Part shown: positions 34,922-42,395 of the stretch, piece by piece
How positions within the stretch are numbered: the first letter of the stretch is position 1
Layout of the letters: each line of letters opens with the position of its first letter
NCBI RefSeq assembly: GCF_002217475.1
Contig: NZ_MUHH01000017.1
Span: 172,999-236,998, forward strand
Length of the DNA: 64,000 nt
Source: Flavobacterium tructae
GTDB taxonomy: Bacteria; Bacteroidota; Bacteroidia; Flavobacteriales; Flavobacteriaceae
Direction of reading: 5' to 3'
Position numbers and translations under genes: made by a program
Notes under the pieces: generated by a model
What the model saw: the letters and a program-made list of their open reading frames with translations, nothing else
Databases searched by the model: none
What the model was told of the DNA's origin: nothing

Positions 34922-36673
34922 TTATTTCAAATCCAATTTTATAGCAAGTTCTTTCAATTGAGCTTCATCGATTGCGGCAGGAGCATCGATCATCACATCG
35001 CGTCCCGAATTGTTTTTTGGGAATGCAATGAAGTCTCTGATGGTTTCCTGACCTCCTAAGATGGCTACTAAACGGTCTAATCCAAAAGCTAAACCTCCGT
35101 GTGGCGGTGCTCCAAATTGGAAGGCGTCCATTAAGAAACCAAACTGTGCTTTTGCTTCTTCTTCGGTAAAGCCTAAATATTTGAACATTAATTGCTGTGT
35201 TGCTTTATCGTGAATACGAATCGAACCTCCGCCAATTTCATTTCCGTTTAACACCATATCGTAAGCGTTTGCGCGAACTTTCCCTGGTTCAGTTTCCAGC
35301 AATTGCATGTCTTCCGGTTTTGGAGAGGTAAACGGGTGGTGCATTGCGTGATAACGCCCTGATTCTTCGTCTAATTCCAATAGTGGAAAATCAATTACCC
35401 ATAATGGTGCAAATACTTCAGGATTACGCAAGCCTAAACGGGTTGCAAGTTCCATACGAAGTGCCGAAAGCTGTGCACGGGTTTTATTGGCAGGTCCCGA
35501 AAGAACAAAAATCATGTCTCCCGGTTTTGCTCCTGTGATTTTTGCCCATTGGCCTAAATCATCCTGATCGTAAAACTTATCTACAGAAGATTTGTAAGTT
35601 CCGTCGTCGTTGCATTTGGCATACACCATTCCTGATGCTCCAACCTGAGGGCGTTTTACCCAGTCAATTAAGGCATCGATTTCTTTACGGGTATAGTTTC
35701 CTGCTCCCGGAACGGCAATACCTACTACTAATTCTGCAGCGTTGAATACCGGAAATTCTTTGTGTTGCGCAAATTCGTTTAATTCACCAAATTCCATTCC
35801 GAAACGAATGTCAGGTTTGTCATTTCCATATGTTTTCATGGCATAGTCGTAGGTAATTCTTGGGAATTTATCTACTTCGATACCTTTGATTTCTTTTAAT
35901 AAATGTCTGGTCAGACCTTCGAAAATATTTAAAATGTCTTCCTGTTCCACAAATGCCATTTCGCAGTCAATTTGTGTAAACTCAGGCTGACGGTCCGCAC
36001 GTAAATCTTCGTCACGGAAACATTTTACGATCTGAAAATATTTATCCATTCCACCCACCATCAATAATTGTTTGAAGGTTTGCGGTGATTGCGGCAAGGC
36101 ATAAAATTGTCCTTCGTTCATACGGCTTGGTACAACGAAATCTCTCGCTCCTTCCGGAGTCGATTTGATAAGGTATGGAGTTTCTACTTCGCAGAAATCT
36201 AAGTCTGATAAATATTTACGAACTTCCATAGCTACTTTATGACGGAACAATAAACTGTTTTTTACAGGATTTCTTCTGATGTCTAAGTAACGGTATTTCA
36301 TTCGGATATCTTCACCACCATCCGTTTCATCTTCGATTGTGAAAGGAGGTGTTAAAGCAGCATTCAGAATGGTTAGTTCTGATACTAAAATTTCGATTTC
36401 ACCGGTTGGAATATTTTTGTTCTTGGCTTCACGCTCAATTACGGTTCCTTTTACCTGAATTACAAATTCTCTTCCCAATGTTTTGGCAAGTTCAAAAACC
36501 GCTTTATCCGTACGGCTTTCGTCAAAAATAAGTTGTGTAATTCCATAACGGTCACGTAAATCAACCCAATTCATAAATCCTTTATCGCGTGATTTTTGAA
36601 CCCAACCCGCTAGTGTAACTTCCGTGTTAATATTTGAGGCGTTTAATTCGCCACAATTATGACTTCTATACAT
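34922..36673 (-). CDS. aspS: Aspartate-tRNA ligase, bacterial type
   Basis: The 583-residue class II synthetase charges tRNA-Asp. An N-terminal OB-fold anticodon-binding domain (about 1-105) is followed by the catalytic domain with RYLDIRRNP, motif 2 [18 protein letters not shown] and motif 3 [15 protein letters not shown]. The bacterial GAD insertion lies at about 290-410. The start ATG at 36673 ([10 protein letters not shown]) is chosen over a frame from 36706 because that extension would begin before the -7 box. It is a single gene with its own terminator. Confidence 0.97.
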   Translation of the reverse strand: MYRSHNCGELNASNINTEVTLAGWVQKSRDKGFMNWVDLRDRYGITQLIFDESRTDKAVFELAKTLGREFVIQVKGTVIEREAKNKNIPTGEIEILVSELTILNAALTPPFTIEDETDGGEDIRMKYRYLDIRRNPVKNSLLFRHKVAMEVRKYLSDLDFCEVETPYLIKSTPEGARDFVVPSRMNEGQFYALPQSPQTFKQLLMVGGMDKYFQIVKCFRDEDLRADRQPEFTQIDCEMAFVEQEDILNIFEGLTRHLLKEIKGIEVDKFPRITYDYAMKTYGNDKPDIRFGMEFGELNEFAQHKEFPVFNAAELVVGIAVPGAGNYTRKEIDALIDWVKRPQVGASGMVYAKCNDDGTYKSSVDKFYDQDDLGQWAKITGAKPGDMIFVLSGPANKTRAQLSALRMELATRLGLRNPEVFAPLWVIDFPLLELDEESGRYHAMHHPFTSPKPEDMQLLETEPGKVRANAYDMVLNGNEIGGGSIRIHDKATQQLMFKYLGFTEEEAKAQFGFLMDAFQFGAPPHGGLAFGLDRLVAILGGQETIRDFIAFPKNNSGRDVMIDAPAAIDEAQLKELAIKLDLK

Positions 36674-36691
36674 GATCAAAATTTTAGACTG

Positions 36692-36699
36692 CAAAAGTA
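36692..36699 (-). promoter_or_regulatory. -7 box (TACTTTTG) of aspS
   Basis: On the minus strand TACTTTTG lies 18 bases before the ATG at 36673, which excludes the longer reading frame. Confidence 0.5.
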
Positions 36700-36795
36700 A
36701 ACACAAAATTCAAATTAATATAGTAAAGTGATCACTTGATGCTTAGAAATTTGAAATATTTTGTTAATTCTTAAATTTCGAGAGGCTAATTTCGT

Positions 36796-36803
36796 TAGAT
36801 TTG
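36796..36803 (+). promoter_or_regulatory. -7 box (TAGATTTG) of the thioredoxin-like gene
   Basis: TAGATTTG fits TAnnTTTG, 27 bases before the ATG at 36831. Confidence 0.5.
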
Positions 36804-36830
36804 GATTACAAAATCTAAACTCTAATTGAT

Positions 36831-37826
36831 ATGAACAAATTTTTAATAACCGGTTTGTTGATTTGCAGCACCTTGGGTGTGATCGGTCAGGTCAAGAGCC
36901 CAATTAAATTTACCGCTAAGATTACGAATAGAAACAGTGATACTTTAGTGATAAAAGGAAAGGATAATTTCAAACAGGTGATTCCAATTAATAAAAAGGG
37001 AATTTTTGTGGCTTCTTTTGATGCTCCTAAAGGGTTTTATATGTTTTCAGATGGAACGGAAGGTTCTAACTTGTATTTAAAACCGAATTCGGATGTTAAC
37101 CTGACAATGGATGCCAAGGAGTTTGATGAAACGATTGTGTACAAAGGTAAAGGGGTTGACGAAAGTAATTTTCTGGCTCAGCAGGCTTTAAATGATGAAA
37201 AGTTTCAGAAGGAAGCTTTTGTTAAGGAAGCTACAGAATTTGCATCACTATTGGAAGCAAAGCTGAAAACGGATCTGGGAAGTTTAGAGAAAGGTAATTT
37301 TGATGCTGAGTTTACGACGGCTTTGAAAAAGAAATTTGAAAGTTTTAACCGCTATGCTAAAGATGATTATGAGAGTGCTGCAAAAGCCAAAAAAATGACG
37401 GGAACCTTATCTCCTGATTTTAATTATGAAAATCATAAAGGAGGAAAGACAAAGCTTTCTGATTTAAAAGGGAAGTATGTTTATATTGATCTTTGGGCTA
37501 CCTGGTGCGCACCATGCAGAGCTGAGATTCCGTATTTACAAAAATTGGAAGAGAAGTATCATGGAAAAAATATTGAGTTCGTGAGCGTATCTGTGGATAA
37601 AGCGAAGGATAATGAAAAATGGAAGAAGTTTGTGACGGATAAGAAGCTTGGAGGAATTCAATTATTTGCTGATAAAGACTGGGAATCTGAGTTTGTAACA
37701 AGCTATGGTGTTACCGGAATTCCAAGATTTATTATTGTGGATCCAAGCGGTAAAGTAGTAAGTAGTGATGCGGAAAGACCTTCATCTCCAGAACTTCAGA
37801 CGCAATTAGATGCGTTATTAAAGTAA
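36831..37826 (+). CDS. TlpA/ResA-like thiol-disulfide oxidoreductase
   Basis: The 331-residue exported protein has a signal peptide (1-20, ending VIGQ), an N-terminal beta-rich domain of the DUF4369 kind (about 25-110), a helical linker (115-190), and a C-terminal thioredoxin fold with the active site WCAPC at residues 225-229. The conserved cis-Pro is in TGIPRF. Such proteins reduce disulfides in the periplasm, for example in cytochrome c maturation or general thiol repair; the partner is unknown here. No cytochrome biogenesis gene is adjacent. Confidence 0.9.
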   Translation: MNKFLITGLLICSTLGVIGQVKSPIKFTAKITNRNSDTLVIKGKDNFKQVIPINKKGIFVASFDAPKGFYMFSDGTEGSNLYLKPNSDVNLTMDAKEFDETIVYKGKGVDESNFLAQQALNDEKFQKEAFVKEATEFASLLEAKLKTDLGSLEKGNFDAEFTTALKKKFESFNRYAKDDYESAAKAKKMTGTLSPDFNYENHKGGKTKLSDLKGKYVYIDLWATWCAPCRAEIPYLQKLEEKYHGKNIEFVSVSVDKAKDNEKWKKFVTDKKLGGIQLFADKDWESEFVTSYGVTGIPRFIIVDPSGKVVSSDAERPSSPELQTQLDALLK

Positions 37827-37884
37827 CTTACGTTTCAAATTACAAGTTTATAAAAGGTTTATATTTTTTTAGGAAATAGCAGTA

Positions 37885-37913
37885 AAACCAAGGCTTAAGC
37901 TTTGGTTTTTTTG
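37885..37913 (+). terminator. Terminator after the thioredoxin-like gene
   Basis: AAACCAAGGC pairs with GCTTTGGTTT (one wobble or mismatch) around TTAA and is followed by a T-run. Confidence 0.75.
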
Positions 37914-37996
37914 TTTTTGAAAAATTTCCAATGTTAAGCTTTCATCTAATGTTACCAAATTGTTAAGTAAAAGTTTTTTTAATGTAAACAATTGAT

Positions 37997-38004
37997 TATA
38001 TTTG
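37997..38004 (+). promoter_or_regulatory. -7 box (TATATTTG) of the MORN-like gene
   Basis: TATATTTG lies 33 bases before the ATG at 38037. It excludes the longer frame that opens at 37992, inside the promoter. Confidence 0.6.
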
Positions 38005-38036
38005 ATAAAGATTTGATAACATTAATACCTAAAGAT

Positions 38037-38384
38037 ATGAAAAAGTGTGTAATTTTAGTTGCAATATTGTTCTCTGGAATTTTAGTTGCACAAGAGATAA
38101 AACCGGAATTGGAAGCTGTTGGAAATAGAGTAAAAGCTACGTATTACTATGAAAATGGTAGTGTTCAACAAGAGGGTTTCTTCAAAGACGGTAAGTTAGA
38201 TGGTGTTTGGGTATCTTATGATACAAAAGGAAATAAGATGGCTGTTGGAGAATACACTGAAGGAGTAAAAACAGGAAAATGGATTTTCTTCAATGATAAA
38301 AATCTTTGCGAAGTGGCGTATGAAAACAGCAAAGTAACATCTGTTAAGAATTTACAGAAAAATGCTTTAGCCAATAGAAATTAG
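38037..38384 (+). CDS. Exported MORN-like repeat protein (YwqK type)
   Basis: The 115-residue protein has a signal peptide (1-19, ending LVAQ) followed by two to three MORN-like repeats: YYENGSVQQEGFFKDGKLDGVW, then YDTKGNKMAVGEYTEGVKTGKW and a partial third. Such repeats form short beta-hairpins, and the family is sometimes labelled YwqK antitoxin, but no toxin partner is adjacent and the protein is exported, so that label should not be taken as function. It is a single gene with its own -7 box and terminator. Confidence 0.75.
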   Translation: MKKCVILVAILFSGILVAQEIKPELEAVGNRVKATYYYENGSVQQEGFFKDGKLDGVWVSYDTKGNKMAVGEYTEGVKTGKWIFFNDKNLCEVAYENSKVTSVKNLQKNALANRN

Positions 38385-38400
38385 AAGATTTCTGAGATAT

Positions 38401-38437
38401 AAAAAAACCGTCTCGTTTTTTAACGAGACGGTTTTTT
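38401..38437. terminator. Terminator after the MORN-like gene
   Basis: AAAAACCGTCTCGTT pairs with AACGAGACGGTTTTT perfectly, followed by T-rich sequence. Confidence 0.85.
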
Positions 38438-38482
38438 TATGCCTTTGTATTTCGGTATTTTAGTTTTTTCGGATCAGGTGCA

Positions 38483-38777
38483 AAAGTTGGGAGTATTGCT
38501 CTGAAAGAGCTTAAGCAATAGAATGGTGCGCAGCACTATGAGTAATGATAGCAAATATCGGTTACGCCCTGAAAGGGCAGAAGCTTACACGCAAAAAGTT
38601 GATTTTATTCTATTTTGAATTATATTTTATAAAAGAGCGGTTTGGTCTTTATTGAAAATTGTAAGGTATAATTTTGCTTTTGCCCTTTCAGGGTAATTCT
38701 ACACCTTAGTCTAATTCATAGTGCTGCGCACGATGTTGTTGCTTTTCAGGCTTTCAGCCTTTTTCTTCCCGACTTTT
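38483..38777. repeat. 295-bp imperfect inverted-repeat element with GCCCTGAAAGGGC cores
   Basis: Arms of about 100 bases (38483-38584 and about 38676-38777) are imperfect reverse complements. The best-conserved blocks are TGCGCAGCACTATGA (38527-38541) against TCATAGTGCTGCGCA (38716-38730) and CCCTGAAAGGGC against GCCCTTTCAGGG. Each arm also holds a small self-complementary GCCCT-GAA-AGGGC hairpin. The 90-base loop is AT-rich and has no gene. It resembles miniature or REP-like mobile elements, but no transposase is present and I see no clear target-site duplication. Confidence 0.75.
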
Positions 38778-38952
38778 GTTCTTGATCCTTTTTTTACGCA
38801 GATTGCTTCGCCAATTCGCTTTCGCTCGGGTTAGCTGATTGTGCTGGTTTTTTTGTTTGGTATTCTGCAAAACAATCTAAATCTGCTAAATCTGCGGGAG
38901 TTTAAAAAAAACTTGTGGATGAATAAGTCAATAAAATTGAGGAGAGTTTTTT

Positions 38953-40065
38953 TTATGCTCTGCTTTTTTTACTTTTTTTATTTCTTCCGTACCAGATGAT
39001 AAAACCGGTTAAAGGAAGTGCGGCCGCAATTAAGCTTACGATAAAGGCAATAATTTTGCCGGGCAGGTTTAAGATTTGTCCAGTATGTATGCCATAATTC
39101 ATTTCGACAACCTGTAGGCCTAGAGTTTTCTTTTGGAACGGTTCGCTTTGGAGCAGTTTTCCGGTGTTCGGATGAAAATAATAGTTGCTTTGATGGTCGT
39201 ATCGTAAAGCATGCGGATAAGCCCCTGTGTCGATTATGCTACCTTTTTGCTGTGGAAAGGTAACAAAATACATTTCGGCATCGGGTTGAAGTTTTGCGGT
39301 TGTTGTAAAAGCGCGATCGACGGCAGTAACGGAGTTGTTATTGAATTTAGTGGTATCGATCACAGGTACTTTTATTTCCAGCGTTTTGTCTCCCCCGAAA
39401 TTGAACGTACTATAGATTCCGTCACCTACCCATTCGTAGGTAAAAGTTAAACCGGTTATGGCTATAATTACGGCAATTATCGAAATGTAAAATCCGGAAG
39501 TATTGTGCCAGTCGTAATTGACACGTCTCCATTTAGCGGACCATTTTACAGTAAAGCTTCGTTTGAGATCGCTTTTTCGTTTGGGCCACCATTGGATGAG
39601 TCCTGAAATTACTAATAGAATGAAGATGATGGTTGCGCTTCCAATGATATGTTTTCCTATATAATCCGGTAAGAGTAAATACAAATGAATGCGTTCGACA
39701 ATAATGAAAAAGTCGGTATCGGGATCTTCGATTTTCAGGTGTTTTCCTGTGTAGGGATTGAAGTAGAGGTATCGGTTTTCGCTATCAGCATAGGTGTAAA
39801 CAATTGCGGAACGGTTTTTTCCGTAATATGAAACCATACTCGATTTGTAATTTGGAAGAATCTCTTTGGCTTTTTCCTTCAATACGGAGGGTAGAACAAA
39901 AGGTTTGTTCTGAGGTTCAACGATTCGCCATTCTTTACGGGTGATGTCTTTTATTTCATCATGGAAACAAAAAATACAACCGGTAATACTGATAATAAAA
40001 ACAATAAGCCCGGAAATTAATCCGAGCCATTTGTGTAGAAATCGTATTTGTGTTTTGAATCCCAT
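38953..40065 (-). CDS. PepSY-associated membrane protein, siderophore-iron locus (distal)
   Basis: The 370-residue protein has four membrane helices (near residues 13-35, about 145, 190 and 345) and PepSY-type extracytoplasmic segments between them. FLHKWLGLISGLIVFIISITG is the typical first helix with a His. Family members such as FhuF-like/FsrB-like PepSY proteins are found with siderophore receptors and are proposed or shown to reduce ferric siderophores at the inner membrane. I chose the ATG at 40065 (MGFKTQIRF); the longer frame adds 15 residues before the usual start. It follows the larger PepSY gene by 55 bases. Confidence 0.82.
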   Translation of the reverse strand: MGFKTQIRFLHKWLGLISGLIVFIISITGCIFCFHDEIKDITRKEWRIVEPQNKPFVLPSVLKEKAKEILPNYKSSMVSYYGKNRSAIVYTYADSENRYLYFNPYTGKHLKIEDPDTDFFIIVERIHLYLLLPDYIGKHIIGSATIIFILLVISGLIQWWPKRKSDLKRSFTVKWSAKWRRVNYDWHNTSGFYISIIAVIIAITGLTFTYEWVGDGIYSTFNFGGDKTLEIKVPVIDTTKFNNNSVTAVDRAFTTTAKLQPDAEMYFVTFPQQKGSIIDTGAYPHALRYDHQSNYYFHPNTGKLLQSEPFQKKTLGLQVVEMNYGIHTGQILNLPGKIIAFIVSLIAAALPLTGFIIWYGRNKKSKKSRA

Positions 40066-40120
40066 TTTATCGTAAAACGCAAAATTATACGCAAAATCAA
40101 TGGGGAGCAAGTAATTTTAT

Positions 40121-41680
40121 TTATTTTTTAGAAACGGCTTCGTTTTTAGGTTTTAATGAATAGGCAACATAAAGGGTTATGGAAGCCAGGAATATCCAAA
40201 AAACATCCACAAAAAAGACCTGAATTCTGTTCTGCATGAAAGAGGTCCAAAACCAATTTCCGGAGACAATTCCGTTTGTAATTGGGATTAAAAAACCTAG
40301 CATACTTCCTGAAATTAAGCAGTATTTGTTGGTAAAAGCATCATTCTTTTTAAGGATGAAAAATACGGTAAGAATAAGCCATCCTATAAAGTAAACCATA
40401 TATAACTGATCCTGAGTAAGAGGGTGGAATATTTTGGCAGCAATAAAAGCAAAGGCCGTGATAGGGTACATGCTCAGGCATATGGCCAAATAAATACGAA
40501 CGACTCCGGCATTAAAGCGTTTTTTCTTTTCGGGTAAGTTGTTTTTTTGCCTGGCGACTAACCAAATCATAACGCCCGAAATGATGACAAAACAGGTAAT
40601 TATACCTAAAACGAAACTTACAATTTTGAGAGCGTAACCTCCGTAATCGCCAAAATGTATGCGGTATAGCACATTTTTTACGACATCTAAATAGCTTGTT
40701 TGAGTAATCGGATTTTTTCTGGCAATTTCTTTTCCGTCCGCAATTCGATACACGATCTTCCCAATTCCGGTGAATTTTTTGTGGCTTAACATTTCACCTT
40801 CAACCAAAACGTGCATGTTAGCATCTCCGTAATTCTGAATGAAAACTCGGGTAATTTCAAAATCTTTCCAGCTGCTTTTTGTTTTCGCAACAAGCTGATC
40901 AATATTAAATGGGGCTGCTAATTTCTTATTATCGAATTTGTACTCAGGATCGGTATATTCCAGTTCTTTGTATAATTTGTCCTGATCGCCTTTGTATAAA
41001 GCCATTACTGCCGGAGCCACAATTAAGAGTTTAATCATGAAAAAGGTTCCGGTTACAGCATATACAAATTGAAAAGGCAGACCAATCATTCCTAAGGCGG
41101 TATGCGCATCTGTCCATAAGGTTTTTAGTTTTTCTTTTGGACGGAAGATATAGAAGTTAGAGACGATTTTTTTCCAATGCAGTAAAAGCCCGGTTACGAT
41201 GGCAAATAAAAAGAACAATGCTGTGAAACCCGATAGATAATACCCAACAGGATAGGGAATCTGTGCCAGGAAATGCAGACGGTATAAAAATTCTCCCAGC
41301 GAATAAGATTGTTCGTAGGTAAAGGTTTTGAAGGTTTTGGTATCGAGATAAAAAAAGGATCCTTCTTTTTGTTCTTTAGGCGCCAAAGTATCTTTTGTAC
41401 CTTCCATATAAACGGCAACTCTTCGTTCGATATTTGGTTTAGAAAAGGTCAGATTTCTCCCGTGTAGTACGTATTCTTTGTCAAGTTTCTTTAGGGCCGA
41501 CGTATAGTCCAGTTGAATTTCTCTACTTATAGCTGAGGATTCATTTCTTTCCCAATTGATGATTTCATCTCTGAAGAAAGAAAAGGAGCCCGCGAAGAAA
41601 ATCACAAAAAGCACTACGCTGATCACAATTCCGCTAACGGTATGGGTATGAAAATAGATGTTGTAATTACGATTGTTCAT
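40121..41680 (-). CDS. PepSY-associated membrane protein, siderophore-iron locus (large)
   Basis: The 519-residue inner-membrane protein has the PepSY-TM arrangement: a first helix at about 12-33 (TVSGIVISVVLFVIFFAGSF), a large periplasmic PepSY region, paired helices near 145-170 and 200-225, and a C-terminal set of four to five helices (about 350-510). Conserved His residues on helices (HTHTVSG, HWKK, DAHTALG, HFGDYGG) could bind haem or metal. In this operon it probably takes part in reductive release of iron from the imported siderophore. It begins 3 bases after the small membrane gene. Confidence 0.82.
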   Translation of the reverse strand: MNNRNYNIYFHTHTVSGIVISVVLFVIFFAGSFSFFRDEIINWERNESSAISREIQLDYTSALKKLDKEYVLHGRNLTFSKPNIERRVAVYMEGTKDTLAPKEQKEGSFFYLDTKTFKTFTYEQSYSLGEFLYRLHFLAQIPYPVGYYLSGFTALFFLFAIVTGLLLHWKKIVSNFYIFRPKEKLKTLWTDAHTALGMIGLPFQFVYAVTGTFFMIKLLIVAPAVMALYKGDQDKLYKELEYTDPEYKFDNKKLAAPFNIDQLVAKTKSSWKDFEITRVFIQNYGDANMHVLVEGEMLSHKKFTGIGKIVYRIADGKEIARKNPITQTSYLDVVKNVLYRIHFGDYGGYALKIVSFVLGIITCFVIISGVMIWLVARQKNNLPEKKKRFNAGVVRIYLAICLSMYPITAFAFIAAKIFHPLTQDQLYMVYFIGWLILTVFFILKKNDAFTNKYCLISGSMLGFLIPITNGIVSGNWFWTSFMQNRIQVFFVDVFWIFLASITLYVAYSLKPKNEAVSKK

Positions 41681-41683
41681 GGA

Positions 41684-41986
41684 TTATTTTGCTATTGGAT
41701 TGTAGGTTTGACCCAGGTATATTAAAAGAGAGAAAACTAAAGTAATAAGGATGTAGATTCCCCATATTTTCCATCCGTTTTTAGCCAGAAAGGCAACGAC
41801 CATCAGGGCTACCCAGAGGATGAATCCGCTAAAAGCCATGGTCATCAATATATCGGCACGGCTGAACCAGGCTGCTAAAGCCAAATGAAAGGTGACTGAA
41901 ACAAAGTAGCCGCCTAATATGGCAGCTGTAATTTTGGCAAATCTTTGCCATTTGGATTGGGTTAAATATTTTGGATTGGCCGGCAT
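41684..41986 (-). CDS. Small membrane protein resembling DUF3649, iron-uptake operon
   Basis: The 100-residue protein has three membrane helices (about 17-38, 46-66 and 72-92) with a basic N-terminus. Its sequence and position, between a DUF3325-like gene and a PepSY gene beside a siderophore receptor, match the small DUF3649 proteins of proteobacterial and flavobacterial ferrisiderophore operons. Its molecular function is not known; it may be part of an inner-membrane iron-reducing complex. Confidence 0.7.
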   Translation of the reverse strand: MPANPKYLTQSKWQRFAKITAAILGGYFVSVTFHLALAAWFSRADILMTMAFSGFILWVALMVVAFLAKNGWKIWGIYILITLVFSLLIYLGQTYNPIAK

Positions 41987-42004
41987 ATTTTAATTAGAAA
42001 TGAA

Positions 42005-42337
42005 TTAGTAGTAATAAAATTCCAGTAGAGCTGCAAGTATAAAAAAACCGAGAATAGTAAAGCGGCTTATTTTTTTTAGAGGAGCCAAAATGATGATCAA
42101 ACTCCCAATGGTCATGAGCTGAATAAAGAACATTAGGGTGCCGCAGCACAAAGATTGTGTGAACAGCCAGAGCGCATAAGCCAGTAAAAGAAGCCCCAGG
42201 CCTAAAAACCTGGTTGATTTAGGATTGCTTTTCATCCATTTTTCAAAGCCTAAATCATACGATAATGTGGCTCTTTTCGAGGTGTAGTACAGCGTGTAAA
42301 AAGCTAAAAAAACAATAAGACTTGCAATTGTGATCAT
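42005..42337 (-). CDS. Small membrane protein resembling DUF3325, iron-uptake operon
   Basis: The 110-residue protein has four membrane helices (about 1-17, 43-60, 67-86 and 92-108) and a Cys pair in QSLCCGTLMFF. It resembles the DUF3325 family that accompanies PepSY and DUF3649 genes in siderophore operons. It lies 18 bases upstream of the DUF3649-like gene and 58 bases downstream of the receptor, with a hairpin between. Function unknown. Confidence 0.7.
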   Translation of the reverse strand: MITIASLIVFLAFYTLYYTSKRATLSYDLGFEKWMKSNPKSTRFLGLGLLLLAYALWLFTQSLCCGTLMFFIQLMTIGSLIIILAPLKKISRFTILGFFILAALLEFYYY

Positions 42338-42352
42338 GATTGATGAAATTTA

Positions 42353-42387
42353 AAAAACACCTTTCCTGTAAAGAAAGGTGTTTTTTT
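42353..42387. terminator. Intra-operon hairpin between the receptor and the membrane genes
   Basis: AAAAAACACCTTTC pairs with GAAAGGTGTTTTTT, with A and T tails on both sides, so it reads as a terminator in both directions. It lies directly after the receptor stop and before the DUF3325-like gene, and could limit expression of the downstream membrane genes. Confidence 0.75.
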
Positions 42388-42395
42388 GATTTTTA

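Larger units (their letters stand above)
38385..38952. other. Intergenic region with terminator and a large inverted-repeat element
   Basis: This gap of about 570 bases contains the MORN-gene terminator (38401-38437), the inverted-repeat element (38483-38777) and a remaining 170 bases without gene or clear structure. No open frame with coding character is present. Confidence 0.65.

Noticed and set aside
38037..38384. YwqK antitoxin label for the MORN-like protein
   Set aside because: It is exported and has no toxin neighbour; only the repeat type is supported.
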